64,000 nucleotides of DNA from an uncultured Bacteroides sp. (GTDB lineage Bacteria > Bacteroidota > Bacteroidia > Bacteroidales > Bacteroidaceae): the NCBI RefSeq assembly GCF_900547205.1, contig NZ_URFY01000020.1, positions 10,635-74,634 on the forward strand. Reading direction: 5' to 3'. Within the stretch, counting starts at the first letter, position 1, and every line of letters begins with the position of its first letter. Position numbers and translations under genes: made by a program. The notes under the pieces are model-generated. The model was not told where the DNA came from and did not search any database. It saw only the letters and a program-made list of their open reading frames with translations. Positions 8,585 through 17,882 of the stretch are shown piece by piece.

Positions 8585-8791
8585 ATGGAAAGTTCAATTA
8601 TCAAAAGAATCTGTAGTTCATGTAACTGCGATGAATTGCTTGCAAAAGAGTACCTGAATGACGAAATAAGAAATCTTCGGGAACTCGAAGATCTGAACGA
8701 TATCAAGTATAGTGATTTGGAACTGGCTTGTTCCAATCTCGGGCTGGAAAATGACTATGTAGAATATTTCATTCAGGCATTGTCAATATAG
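8585..8791 (+). CDS. Small acidic hypothetical protein, 68 aa
   Basis: An acidic helical protein rich in Glu, Asp and Leu, with two cysteines near the start (ICSSCNCDE). It lies between the methylase-like and DUF932 genes in the same direction. An antirestriction or inhibitor role is conceivable from size and charge, but nothing specific supports it. Confidence 0.5.
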   Translation: MESSIIKRICSSCNCDELLAKEYLNDEIRNLRELEDLNDIKYSDLELACSNLGLENDYVEYFIQALSI

Positions 8792-8829
8792 AGCAAATAT
8801 TTATTTATCAACTTTAAAAACTAAAAATC

Positions 8830-9987
8830 ATGGAAGTGACAGTAATGCCGAACGCTGCATCGGCACAAAAGCAGCAGGGATTAAATCAGGTTGTCATCAA
8901 CAAGGTTCAGAGAATGATCGAGGGGAAACAGCAGGATGTTATGGGAACCATCACCCGCCTGCTCAACGAAGGAAAAATCGCGCAAGATTTCATCGCGCCA
9001 ATCGGAGTTAACTTGCGTAACAATGACCGACATCCGGTTATCTCATTTCAGGCGGGTGACCATGTACAAATGACCATGCCGGAAGGCAATTTCAATCTGC
9101 ACGGGAATGCCATCAGCCAGATATCAGAAAAGATGAATGTTCCAGCAAAGTATTTAAGAGAACTCTCTGCCGGAGATGAATGGCAGAAACAACTGTGCGC
9201 CACTATCCTCAACGAACACTCCGGCTGGACAGACCGCACACGTGTACTCATACGTGCGGTAGGCATGGAAGTCCGTGGCGTATTATCCGACTCCTACAGA
9301 CGCCTCAATTCCGTGGATATATTAACAGCATTCATTAGGGAAGCCGGAAATCAGGGAGCAGTCGTGTCAGATGCCTACATGAACGACACGAAAGTATGGT
9401 GCGAAACAATACTGCCTGCACCACTCGAAATAGCTACCCGTAAGAACGGTATGGTTATTATTTATGCAGGAGCCAGGTTCTCCACTTCCGATTATGGAAA
9501 CGGATCGGTGGATATGCGCTCTTTTCTTCTGAATGGAGCTTGCCTGAACGGTATGGTACGTGAATCGGTCATGCGGCAGGTACATCTGGGGGCACGATTG
9601 CCGGATTCGATTGCACTATCGCAAAAGACATATGAACTGGATACGCAGACTACCGTGTCGGCAGTGACAGACCTGACACGCGGACTGTACAGCAGAGATA
9701 CACTCATGCAGAAAGCGATAGAGATTCAAGGAGCGGCTGAAATAGACGTGGACTTTGACAAGGAACTTAAAAGTCTGGTACAACGCGGCGCTTTGTTGAA
9801 AAATGAAGGACGTGAAGTGGAAAAACTGCTGATGAACAACAATCCTGAAGACGGTGTAACGGGCGGAGCAACACTTTGGAAGCTGACACAGGGCATAACA
9901 GCTTTTGCACGTGAACAAGCACCCGAACGCAGTCGGGAGCTACACGAGATATCCGGGCAGCTGATGAACCGGGTGAAAGCTAATTAA
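8830..9987 (+). CDS. DUF932 (phage/plasmid-like) protein
   Basis: A 385-residue protein matching the DUF932 pattern: LHGNAISQISEKMNVPAKYL (~residues 90-110), then RTRVLIRAVGMEVRGVLSDSY and a LNSVDIL stretch. The family is widespread on phages, plasmids and ICEs, and its biochemical role is not settled; DNA-associated functions have been proposed. It is cytoplasmic with no membrane segment. It is the last gene of the accessory run with base composition like its neighbours. Confidence 0.8.
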   Translation: MEVTVMPNAASAQKQQGLNQVVINKVQRMIEGKQQDVMGTITRLLNEGKIAQDFIAPIGVNLRNNDRHPVISFQAGDHVQMTMPEGNFNLHGNAISQISEKMNVPAKYLRELSAGDEWQKQLCATILNEHSGWTDRTRVLIRAVGMEVRGVLSDSYRRLNSVDILTAFIREAGNQGAVVSDAYMNDTKVWCETILPAPLEIATRKNGMVIIYAGARFSTSDYGNGSVDMRSFLLNGACLNGMVRESVMRQVHLGARLPDSIALSQKTYELDTQTTVSAVTDLTRGLYSRDTLMQKAIEIQGAAEIDVDFDKELKSLVQRGALLKNEGREVEKLLMNNNPEDGVTGGATLWKLTQGITAFAREQAPERSRELHEISGQLMNRVKAN

Positions 9988-10057
9988 ACTATAAAAAATA
10001 ACTGGATACTTGCCGATAAGAAAGTTACCGGCAGGTATCCACTAAAATACGGAAACT

Positions 10058-10990
10058 ATGAGCATAATATGCAGCAGATGTGGTGGAACCAACATAATGT
10101 GTGAAGCCATGATAGAACCCAATACGAAGAAGTTCAGCCATTATACGGATGAATCCTTTCTTTATGGGTGGTATAATGACTGCTGGAAGGGAACTGTCCT
10201 TACGGATGTAAAAGAGGTCAAGAATTACATAACAACCGAATATCAGATATTTGTTGAATCATTCGTTCGTATTCTATTGTCTATGTCTCTTATATTTAAT
10301 AATTTTGCAAAATATACAAGAAATGTCACTATGATAGGTATCAATAAAGATTCAATTCAACTAGCAAAAGAGCAAAAAATAGATTGTATAGATGGATGGG
10401 TAAATATCCTTGCTATATTGGTGTATATTGATATTTTTTTAGGAATAATTAAACTAAGGGGAGAATCGATTGAAAGAATATTGGAGAACTTTAGCATCGG
10501 CTACTTGATTCAGTTCATAATTGGCGCTATAATTTGTATTATCATTATTAAGTGGTTAACGATTGTTTTATATATTTTATACTCTATGATAATTGCTAAT
10601 TACGTAGATAAACTATTTCCTGATGAAGAGAGCCAAGAGAGTAGTGTATCAGTATTCATATTAAAGGAATATGCAATGATAACCAATAATGATGTAATTG
10701 CTAGAATTGCTGATGAAACAGAGAAAATAAATAAAAAAAAATTCAGAAATAGATTAACTATAGTTGGAACTCTTATCTTAATTTGTTTTGATTTTTGTTT
10801 AGAAGGTGCTTTTATTCCTAAAATGGCTACTAATCCATTTGATTGTTTAGCAGTCATTGTTTTATGTGTTTTTATCAGTTTGGTTCTAATGCATTCTTTA
10901 TATCGTAGAAATAATCAGGTATTTATATATTCTAATGAGTTACTCAAGAAAATTGTTGGGGAAAGGAAATCAATTATTAAAGATGAGTAA
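10058..10990 (+). CDS. Chimeric zinc-knuckle / multi-pass membrane protein
   Basis: A 310-residue protein. Residues 1-~60 (CSRCGGTNIMCEAMIEPNTK ... LTDVKEVKNYI) look like the small cysteine-containing proteins common in ICE accessory regions, and that part has the element's normal base composition. From ~10240 the DNA becomes clearly AT-rich and the protein gains about five hydrophobic segments, for example IIGAIICIIIIKWLTIVLYIL and LAVIVLCVFISLVLM. The abrupt change suggests fusion of an ICE gene to foreign DNA. Function unknown; a membrane-acting cargo or defence protein is possible. Confidence 0.6.
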   Translation: MSIICSRCGGTNIMCEAMIEPNTKKFSHYTDESFLYGWYNDCWKGTVLTDVKEVKNYITTEYQIFVESFVRILLSMSLIFNNFAKYTRNVTMIGINKDSIQLAKEQKIDCIDGWVNILAILVYIDIFLGIIKLRGESIERILENFSIGYLIQFIIGAIICIIIIKWLTIVLYILYSMIIANYVDKLFPDEESQESSVSVFILKEYAMITNNDVIARIADETEKINKKKFRNRLTIVGTLILICFDFCLEGAFIPKMATNPFDCLAVIVLCVFISLVLMHSLYRRNNQVFIYSNELLKKIVGERKSIIKDE

Positions 10991-11045
10991 TCTTGCAAAT
11001 AAATACAACAACAATCCAAGTGATTGTGATTTTTTTTTAAATCGT

Positions 11046-11077
11046 GTTAGAGGAAAACTACTTCATTTTCCTCTAAC
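11046..11077. terminator. Stem-loop between convergent genes
   Basis: A perfect 12-bp inverted repeat (GTTAGAGGAAAA / TTTTCCTCTAAC) with an 8-base loop, between the convergent membrane-protein gene and the tra-operon lysozyme gene. The stem has A/U-rich flanks, so it may terminate transcription from both sides. Confidence 0.6.
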
Positions 11078-11084
11078 TCAATTT

Positions 11085-11597
11085 TCACTGTTTAAACAAA
11101 AGTTTGAACTCTTCTTTCCTCCGTCTTTCCAAAGAAGGAATAACTTTTCCACGATACATCCGGAACGATATATATTCCTCATAAATATCCCGGTCGCCTT
11201 GCTCCAGTTTGCAAATCAATTTACTTTTTGGAGTTTTGCCGTAACCTAACAAACGATTATGTCCCACATTATAGGCCAAAGTAGCAAGCAACAAAGAATC
11301 TTTTCCAAACCCACGAAACACTGCACATCGTTTTATTAAATCTGCCCTCAATAAAGAATCTGCTTGTGCTTCTGTCAAATCAGCAGTAAGTTGTTCTCCC
11401 GGAAGCAACCGGTGACCGTAACCGATGTAAGGTGCATTCCGAACCGTATGCCAGCCCTCATATCTTTTAACGATTTCAACGGCATTATCAAACAATGTTT
11501 TTTCTTTTTCATCAGGATGGGACACAATTGGATTATCCGCCCGGAGCATAAAACTGAATATAAAGAATGGCAGAATACCCAATAAGAGCTTTTTCAT
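11085..11597 (-). CDS. GH24-type lysozyme of the conjugation machine
   Basis: A 170-residue secreted protein: a hydrophobic N-terminal signal (LLLGILPFFIFSFML) followed by a GH24-like muramidase core with RYEGWH (catalytic Glu context), YIGYGH and LATLAYNVGHNRLLGYG. It probably opens peptidoglycan to let the mating channel assemble across the periplasm. It is the last gene of the tra operon, 3 bases after the DUF3872 gene. Confidence 0.85.
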   Translation of the reverse strand: MKKLLLGILPFFIFSFMLRADNPIVSHPDEKEKTLFDNAVEIVKRYEGWHTVRNAPYIGYGHRLLPGEQLTADLTEAQADSLLRADLIKRCAVFRGFGKDSLLLATLAYNVGHNRLLGYGKTPKSKLICKLEQGDRDIYEEYISFRMYRGKVIPSLERRRKEEFKLLFKQ

Positions 11598-11600
11598 AGT

Positions 11601-12080
11601 CTAAACATCCTTTTCGTTTGCACTTTCCTTTACTTCATCCTCATCCCCAGTATCCTTGTTATTGAAATCGAAGCTAAGTAGCCGGATGTCTTTCCAGTTA
11701 TTTTCAAAGTACAAATCAATGGTCTGTGCCTCGTCCGCACTCTTGGACGTATAATACAGCCTGAACTTCTTTTCATTCAACAGATAACGGTCATTAGGTT
11801 TGAGCACAGTGCCATCTTCCATTTTCAGCAAGCCGTCCCCGGACGACTGAAAATATCGCAAGGTATAGACAGTTCCGTTGAAGTCACCGTCTGACAAGAT
11901 TTCCAAACGGATTTCCACTGTCTCGCCATTCTTGATCTTATCCGCCACCGGCATGGCTTCTACCGTGAACGGGTATTCCTGCTGAATATCCAGGTCACTG
12001 TCACAAGAAACAAGACAAAAAAAGGCGGCTGCCATGCAGCAGGTAATCATCATAAAATAGGGTATTTTTCTCATGTTCAT
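11601..12080 (-). CDS. traQ: TraQ-like DUF3872 lipoprotein
   Basis: A 159-residue protein with a lipoprotein signal (MMITCCMAAAFFCLVSCDSD), followed by an immunoglobulin-like beta domain and an acidic tail (DTGDEDEVKESANEKDV). It matches DUF3872/TraQ of CTnDOT-type elements by position and composition. In CTnDOT a primase gene, traP, lies between traO and traQ; here only 13 bases separate this gene from TraO. Confidence 0.8.
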   Translation of the reverse strand: MNMRKIPYFMMITCCMAAAFFCLVSCDSDLDIQQEYPFTVEAMPVADKIKNGETVEIRLEILSDGDFNGTVYTLRYFQSSGDGLLKMEDGTVLKPNDRYLLNEKKFRLYYTSKSADEAQTIDLYFENNWKDIRLLSFDFNNKDTGDEDEVKESANEKDV

Positions 12081-12093
12081 ATGGATTTAGTCG

Positions 12094-12681
12094 TTATAGA
12101 ATGTATTTGATGCCCAGAGCATACTGGGTGTGAAAATGTTTGGCGGCGCTGCCCCAAATGATTCGTTCGCGTAGCCGTAACAGCAGGACCACCTTATCCG
12201 AAAGATAAGTTTCAGCTTCCAATGTCACCGCACCGCCATAAATGAATGATTCATATTTTCTGAGGGCCGCACCGTCGGACAGCAGTTTCTTTCCACCGTT
12301 GATCGCTTCATATCCCATCATACCGGAAACGCCGACATTCAGGAAAACAATTTTCTTCGGATCGGAAAAGAAATTATAGTAGTAACCTCCCTCCGCCGTG
12401 TACTGTCCCAAAGGAATACGACTACTGCGATAGGGATAGTATCGCTGCATCATTTCAGCACCGAATACCCATTTGTTTTCACCTTTGGCATACGTGGAAA
12501 CAGCTATACCGAAAGCAAAACCCGCATCACCACGGTTCGCCTTGCTGTAAAAACCGTCCACCATTTCCGCTGTAAACTGCACACCTTTCATGCCCGGCAG
12601 GCAGCGTTGTGCCTTTGCCTGCCCTGCAAAGAGGACAAGCATGGCTGTAAACAGCATTACAAACTTCATGTGTGCTTTCAT
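12094..12681 (-). CDS. traO: TraO outer-membrane conjugation protein
   Basis: A 195-residue protein with a cleavable signal peptide (MLFTAMLVLFAGQAKA) followed by alternating beta strands typical of a small outer-membrane barrel, ending in the aromatic-rich YALGIKYIL. It is the CTnDOT TraO equivalent by size and order. Its start overlaps the TraN stop by 4 bases. Confidence 0.85.
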   Translation of the reverse strand: MKAHMKFVMLFTAMLVLFAGQAKAQRCLPGMKGVQFTAEMVDGFYSKANRGDAGFAFGIAVSTYAKGENKWVFGAEMMQRYYPYRSSRIPLGQYTAEGGYYYNFFSDPKKIVFLNVGVSGMMGYEAINGGKKLLSDGAALRKYESFIYGGAVTLEAETYLSDKVVLLLRLRERIIWGSAAKHFHTQYALGIKYIL

Positions 12682-13595
12682 CTGACTTTCAATTCGTTAA
12701 TGGTTTCCGCACGTACAAGGTCTTCATTGTCCACATCAAAGGTCTGGTGGCGTCCGCCTTGTTTCTCGTACATCTCCACAACCAGTTTCTTGTCCTCCGG
12801 TATCGTGAACTTGGGCAGGGCATACACCGTACATTCGGAATCCTTGCCGTCTACACGGGTCACATAGTTGTAGGCACGTAGCGGATAAATCACCTGTTCC
12901 TGCATGGCAGTGCGCTTTACCACCTTTTTATCCACAACCTTGAAAGTCACAAAATCAACATCGAAAGGCACGTTTGTCTCATTCTTTACCTGCACATGAA
13001 AATACAGCAGGTCATTATGAGCGTAAAGCCCTTTGAGCAGGAACTGCACCCCGAAACGTTTGCAGCCGATGTGTTTGATACGACGTTTGTCCTGCTTGTG
13101 TACGGACTTCATAATCAGATGTACCAGACGCGGGGATTCATTGCCCAGTTCCTGCAAATAGATTTCCATGGCATTATTCGGACGGTTGACCGTTTCCCCG
13201 TCATGGATGAAGTCGCACATCTCCACATTAAGCAGCAGCGGTTCGTCCGCGTACTTGACATTGAACGTGTAAAAATTTCCATCTTCCGTGATGACACTCA
13301 TATTCGTTTCATCGCGGAAATGCTTCTTGGTAGCTTTCACGCGGATTACATTTTCAGCGGCATCCGCCTTGCCGGCAATCAGGTTGGTGGAACCCAAGTC
13401 CACGTACTTGATGGGGGAAGGAAAAATAATATGCACCGTCTTGTCGTAGGTGATTTCCAGGCCATGCGGGGGAATCATTTGGCTAAAACCGATCTTGCGG
13501 CTCAAACCTTCAAAATAATCTCCGCTACTCTGCTGCGCATTGGCAACCGTTACGCCCGTTAAAAGGGCAAAAAACATCATCAGAATCTTTTTCAT
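12678..13595 (-). CDS. traN: TraN (DUF4138) conjugation protein
   Basis: About 305 residues, starting MKKILMMFFALLTGVTVANAQ, a clear signal peptide. The ATG at 13595 is preferred to one 30 bases upstream because it gives a clean signal sequence. The mature part matches the Bacteroidales TraN/DUF4138 pattern (HIIFPSPIKYVDLGS ... NLIAGKADAAENVIRVKA). By analogy to VirB9-type proteins it is a periplasmic or outer-membrane part of the type IV channel. Confidence 0.85.
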   Translation of the reverse strand: MKKILMMFFALLTGVTVANAQQSSGDYFEGLSRKIGFSQMIPPHGLEITYDKTVHIIFPSPIKYVDLGSTNLIAGKADAAENVIRVKATKKHFRDETNMSVITEDGNFYTFNVKYADEPLLLNVEMCDFIHDGETVNRPNNAMEIYLQELGNESPRLVHLIMKSVHKQDKRRIKHIGCKRFGVQFLLKGLYAHNDLLYFHVQVKNETNVPFDVDFVTFKVVDKKVVKRTAMQEQVIYPLRAYNYVTRVDGKDSECTVYALPKFTIPEDKKLVVEMYEKQGGRHQTFDVDNEDLVRAETINELKVR

Positions 13596-13656
13596 GTCCG
13601 ATAAATTGGTGAATAATGGTTTCATAAAATCTTTGTATTAGTTCTGTTTCATTTCA

Positions 13657-14949
13657 TTAATTCTCAGGAGAATACAATAACAGCTTGTGCCCGGCTTTCA
13701 GAGTGATTTTCACCGTCCGCATTTTCTTGGATATATACCCCGATACACCCTGTATCACACCTTTTCCCAAGTCTGAAGCGATCTGCGCCCCGGCATCCGT
13801 AGAAATATTGATGCTGCTGTTCATCGAGGTTCCCATGTTTGCAGCGATCTCACGCACCGCATCATATTCCATCGAGTTTGGTATAAGAATACCCTGCTGT
13901 CCGTCTGCATCATATACTTCAAGTTCCACCGGAATGACCGAACCTTTGTATTCCACGGCATTGATAATAATATCAAGCCGTTCTCCCTGTATACGGGTAC
14001 CTCCAACCAGCACAGTGCCTTTGGGAATAAAGCGGTCATCGACTACCATCGGTTCCAACAGCCTGAGACGGAGTGCCTGCCCGTCTGATACGGTCTGTGT
14101 CCCATGTACACAGGCGGGAATAGTGTTCCTATCCGAAGTGAGCGTCTTGCCTATGGGAGTGTTGAATCCCATATTCCTGTCACCCGTAAAACCGAAAATA
14201 AACTCCTCATCGCTCATAGGTTGTGCCAGTGAGGACACTACCTGCTGTTGCACCTGCGTCACCGGTTTTACCGCAGTCCGTTTCTTCTCGTCTTTCACAG
14301 GTGAAACCGTAGCCGTCTGCTTGCCGTTATATCTGGCGGCAAGCTCGTAAGATTTCTCCATCAGGGCCATTTTCTCTTCCATCGTGTTCTCCTCAGGTTC
14401 TTTTTGTATTTGCTGTTCCCGTTCCAATTCTTCAATACGCCTTAGCAGTTCCCTCTTTTCCTGATCATCCGTCCGGGTGTAAAAGTTGTCAAGCGTATGG
14501 TTCATGTTTCGATATGCATTCGCGGAAGAACGGACTGTGTTGTGGGAACCGACGACCGGCTTTTCTGCCGGTTCCTCCGGCAGTTCTACCATTCTGTTCG
14601 GCAGGCGTACAGTATCATTCTTTGCTTTACCGAACAATGAAGCCATCTCCTGAAAGGTACCTTTGCGCTGTTTTTCTTTTTGGGCCAGTTCCTCCTGCTC
14701 ATAAGCGGTCCTTTTGTTCCCTTCCATCTGTTGCTGTTGGGGAGAAGGGATTTCCGTATTGAATCCTTTGCCTTTTTCCTCTTCCGCCCTGTCCTTTTCC
14801 GATGGGGAGAAAATCAGCCAGATACAGGCTGCGAAGATTAGAAAGAATACGGGATAGATGAAATACCGGGCGCGTCTGCGCTTCTCTTCCGGTGTCAGCG
14901 GCTTGTCAGGAGACAAGCCTAACCGTGTCTTGATTTTCTGGATATCCAT
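13657..14949 (-). CDS. traM: TraM conjugation protein (VirB10-like)
   Basis: About 430 residues starting MDIQKIKTRLGLSPDKPL. The ATG at 14949 is chosen because it gives the usual TraM N-terminus; the longer ORF runs deep into TraL. It has one membrane anchor (YFIYPVFFLIFAACIWLIF), a long Gln/Glu-rich periplasmic linker and a C-terminal domain (RLLEPMVVDDRFIPKGTVLV) like VirB10-type proteins that span the envelope. It overlaps TraL by 44 bases. Confidence 0.85.
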   Translation of the reverse strand: MDIQKIKTRLGLSPDKPLTPEEKRRRARYFIYPVFFLIFAACIWLIFSPSEKDRAEEEKGKGFNTEIPSPQQQQMEGNKRTAYEQEELAQKEKQRKGTFQEMASLFGKAKNDTVRLPNRMVELPEEPAEKPVVGSHNTVRSSANAYRNMNHTLDNFYTRTDDQEKRELLRRIEELEREQQIQKEPEENTMEEKMALMEKSYELAARYNGKQTATVSPVKDEKKRTAVKPVTQVQQQVVSSLAQPMSDEEFIFGFTGDRNMGFNTPIGKTLTSDRNTIPACVHGTQTVSDGQALRLRLLEPMVVDDRFIPKGTVLVGGTRIQGERLDIIINAVEYKGSVIPVELEVYDADGQQGILIPNSMEYDAVREIAANMGTSMNSSINISTDAGAQIASDLGKGVIQGVSGYISKKMRTVKITLKAGHKLLLYSPEN

Positions 14950-15214
14950 AATCGTAATAGTCCTTAAAGTGATTGTTCTCGTTTTTCTTATTGTCGTCAA
15001 GCATCTGCCGGGGTGAACGGATATGCTCAATCTCCAGACTGCCGTCCGGTTTCCCGAACCCGGAGAGTGAAGTGGTGATCATATAAAGGCAGCTTGCCAT
15101 GAAAAGCACGAATGCCGTAGCTACGACAGCCACCCGCTGTCTCTCTGTCAGTTTCCGGCAGTATCGGCGTATCAGTCTATCCGTCCGTTTCAAATAGTTT
15201 CTTCTTCTTTTCAT
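14906..15214 (-). CDS. traL: TraL (DUF3989) conjugation protein
   Basis: A 102-residue protein with a basic N-terminus (MKRRRNYLKRTDRLIRRYCR), one membrane segment (VVATAFVLFMASCLYMI) and a polar tail. Position between TraK and TraM and the single-pass topology match CTnDOT TraL. It overlaps the TraK stop by 4 bases. Confidence 0.8.
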   Translation of the reverse strand: MKRRRNYLKRTDRLIRRYCRKLTERQRVAVVATAFVLFMASCLYMITTSLSGFGKPDGSLEIEHIRSPRQMLDDNKKNENNHFKDYYDYGYPENQDTVRLVS

Positions 15215-15834
15215 CGCTCTACACTCCTTAAATCCTTATTTTCTAGAATAGTGAAATTCTCAATGATGAACCCATTCGGGTTATCGTCCGACCTGACCGC
15301 ATTCTGGAGCTGGCAGTCCGTCACCAGGCTGCGTTCCGTCACATTGCTTTCGCGGATAATCATCTGCCGGGCATACGTCCTTGCCTTGTAAGGGTAATCG
15401 GTAAAGTCACAGATTACGCTGTCCACTTGCAGTACCTGATTGATATTCCCTGAAATCAGCCGGTTATAATATCCCTTTTCGGCAAAGTCTACATAGTAAT
15501 GGTAGGCACTCTTGTCGGCAAGCAGCAGGGCACGATTGATATTATGCTCAATAGCATCCTTCTGTGGAGAAAGACTGAAGAAGAGTTCATGAAATCTTCT
15601 AACATGCTCCCTCGCCTCTGCCGGACGGTTTTGTGAAAGATCTTGAGAGAGAGCGAGCATCAGTGACTTACCACCGTCCAGCACGTAGATCTTCTCCCGC
15701 TGCTTTTCGGCAAAGCTGTAGGAACTCCACAGCGCATAGCCGGTGACTAAGGTACAGCAGCAAACAAAAGCTATCAGCATCAGACGGATGCGTTTGAAGC
15801 TGCTTTCAATATTAGTTAATGACTTGAATTCCAT
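15211..15834 (-). CDS. traK: TraK conjugation protein (VirB8-like)
   Basis: A 207-residue inner-membrane protein: short cytoplasmic N-terminus, one membrane segment (LIAFVCCCTLVTGYALW), then a periplasmic domain rich in aromatic strands, like VirB8-type scaffold proteins. The position between TraJ and TraL is as in CTnDOT. Confidence 0.85.
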   Translation of the reverse strand: MEFKSLTNIESSFKRIRLMLIAFVCCCTLVTGYALWSSYSFAEKQREKIYVLDGGKSLMLALSQDLSQNRPAEAREHVRRFHELFFSLSPQKDAIEHNINRALLLADKSAYHYYVDFAEKGYYNRLISGNINQVLQVDSVICDFTDYPYKARTYARQMIIRESNVTERSLVTDCQLQNAVRSDDNPNGFIIENFTILENKDLRSVER

Positions 15835-15855
15835 ATATGACTTGTTTTTGAATGG

Positions 15856-16869
15856 TTATTTTCCACGGAGACGTCCTCCGATATTTCCAAGTACGGCACC
15901 CCCTACACCGGCTGCAAAACTTCCGGCTTTCGTTGCCGTACGGTTCAGATTACGGGAATAATTTCCGGCACCTCCGGCCTGAACAATCCAACCGGCAACA
16001 GTTGGAACGGTAAAGTACCCAATGATTCCAATAAGCATAAAAATTATGTAAACACTATTTGAATTATCCAGTGAATAATCAGGGTTTCCCTGCAATTCGG
16101 CGATATCGTTCTGAAGCATCAAAACTTGTAATTTGGCAAGCATACTACTGAACAAATCACTGACCGGAAGCCACATATAGACAGAGATATATCTGGTGAA
16201 CCACTGACTAAGCGTGGACTGTAAACCGTCCCATACCGAAATGGCAAAAGCAATTGGCCCCAATACCGAAAGGACTATCAGAAAGAAGGTCCTTACTGTA
16301 TCTATCAACAGCGAAGCGGCTGCGAAAAGCAGTTCCAAGAGGCTACGGAAAGCGTCACGAATACTTTTCTCCATATTGTACATACCCACTTCCACATACA
16401 TCCCCAAACGGGTGGCAGCATCCGCCGGTGACCATCCCAGTTCATCCAGTTGGCGGTCAAACTCCTCGTCGCTGGCCAGATGGGCGGTTTCGGGATTACG
16501 CATCAAGGCTTCTTTCTCAAGCTTATCTTTCTGTTCCCGGTACTGCTGCATATCCAGTGTCTGCCCTTCCAGCATCTTGTGTGTACCCTGTGCGATGGGA
16601 CTAAGGATACTATTCATGGTTCCCAGCACCAGTGTCGGAAATAGCAAGATGCAGATACCAAGAGCAAAAGGACGAAGCAGAGGGTAGACATCTATCGGTT
16701 CGGCACGTGCCATCGATTGCCAGACACGGACGGCTACATAAAACAAGGCACCCAGTCCGGCGATGCCTTTGGCGACATCCAACATATCTGTACAAAGCAG
16801 CATCATCTGCTGATACAGACTCTCCAGAATCGTATGGAGGTTCGCAAAATCTATTGATAACAGTACCAT
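15856..16869 (-). CDS. traJ: TraJ conjugation protein (VirB6-like)
   Basis: A 337-residue polytopic membrane protein with at least five hydrophobic segments, including DTVRTFFLIVLSVLGPIAFAI and VYIIFMLIGIIGYFTVPTVA, and a Gly/Ala-rich end (KAGSFAAGVGGAVLGNIGG). This is the VirB6-like channel component of CTnDOT-type systems. It starts 3 bases after the TraI stop. Confidence 0.85.
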   Translation of the reverse strand: MVLLSIDFANLHTILESLYQQMMLLCTDMLDVAKGIAGLGALFYVAVRVWQSMARAEPIDVYPLLRPFALGICILLFPTLVLGTMNSILSPIAQGTHKMLEGQTLDMQQYREQKDKLEKEALMRNPETAHLASDEEFDRQLDELGWSPADAATRLGMYVEVGMYNMEKSIRDAFRSLLELLFAAASLLIDTVRTFFLIVLSVLGPIAFAISVWDGLQSTLSQWFTRYISVYMWLPVSDLFSSMLAKLQVLMLQNDIAELQGNPDYSLDNSNSVYIIFMLIGIIGYFTVPTVAGWIVQAGGAGNYSRNLNRTATKAGSFAAGVGGAVLGNIGGRLRGK

Positions 16870-16872
16870 AGG

Positions 16873-17502
16873 CTACCAGTATTTGGCATTTTCATCCCCG
16901 TAAAGCCGCATCACACGATCCATATCGTTTTTCTTTTTGGCACGCAGGTAGCTCACAGCAATGTTCTTGTTCGTATAGTAGCTGGCAAGATTCCGGTAGC
17001 GGCGCATATTGCGGTAGCATTCGTCCACCACATCCATACGGTCCTTGTCCGTCATACTCAGCGTACTGACATTGATAACCTGTTTGAGATCCTGCAACAC
17101 CCCGTTACTCTCTTCCAGAAGTCTGGTGTAACCGTAAGCAATGGCATCCAGCTCCTTTGCCGAAAAATTCTCATCGTTCATCATCTTTCCGAAGCTGGTG
17201 ACATAGATATCGGACACGTCGCCTACCATCAGAATGATTTCACGCACCTTGCGGGCATCTTTGACCAGGTTATTCACGGATTTCAGCGCATCGTAGTATT
17301 TTTTTGCCTGCTGATAAATCTTAACCGTTTCAGAAAAACTCTGTGCGGTACTGGTTGCAGTCTTGGAAGTATGTGCAATATTGTCCGACATATTGATGAT
17401 ACCCTGCGCGAGATTGCCGGGATCAGTAACTACCCATTGGGCGCTCACCCGAGTAATGCCCAATACAAAAATCACATAAAATAAGATTGTCTTTTTTCTC
17501 AT
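16873..17502 (-). CDS. traI: TraI (DUF4141) conjugation protein
   Basis: A 209-residue secreted protein with a signal peptide (LFYVIFVLGITRVSAQW), then a helical domain starting DPGNLAQGIINMSDNIAHTSK, typical of DUF4141/TraI and comparable to VirB5-type pilus-associated proteins. Confidence 0.85.
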   Translation of the reverse strand: MRKKTILFYVIFVLGITRVSAQWVVTDPGNLAQGIINMSDNIAHTSKTATSTAQSFSETVKIYQQAKKYYDALKSVNNLVKDARKVREIILMVGDVSDIYVTSFGKMMNDENFSAKELDAIAYGYTRLLEESNGVLQDLKQVINVSTLSMTDKDRMDVVDECYRNMRRYRNLASYYTNKNIAVSYLRAKKKNDMDRVMRLYGDENAKYW

Positions 17503-17513
17503 ATGCTTTTGTT

Positions 17514-17873
17514 TTAGTCTTCACTTTCTTTACGTACGTAATCTCCGCTTGGCGAGAAAGTAAGCACATCCGTTGCTTCATTGTAGGACACGTCGACACG
17601 ATATCCGGTATTGATGAAGAGATTGCCGTTCTCCTCCACAAGCAGATAAGTCTGTGGTTTCAGGCGGCGCGTCTTTCCGCTGCGTGAAAAGACGGTCACT
17701 TTATAAGATTCACCGTCCTTGTAAATCAGCACGTCAGGCTTGCCCTCCACGCTGCTCCACGAACCGCACAATTTATCGCGGTCCATTTCTTTCATATCCG
17801 CACATCCTTGTAATACTAGTGAGGCTATGCCTATCAGGCAGAGTGCCAGTTTCAATAGTTGTCTGTTTCTCAT
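17514..17873 (-). CDS. DUF3876 lipoprotein of the tra operon
   Basis: A 119-residue protein with a lipobox (ASLVLQGCADM) and a small beta domain (CGSWSSVEGKPDVLIYKDGESYKV) of the DUF3876 kind found between TraG and TraI in these operons. It occupies the TraH slot, but I am not certain it is what others call TraH, so no symbol is given. Confidence 0.75.
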   Translation of the reverse strand: MRNRQLLKLALCLIGIASLVLQGCADMKEMDRDKLCGSWSSVEGKPDVLIYKDGESYKVTVFSRSGKTRRLKPQTYLLVEENGNLFINTGYRVDVSYNEATDVLTFSPSGDYVRKESED

Positions 17874-17882
17874 TCGTTGTTT

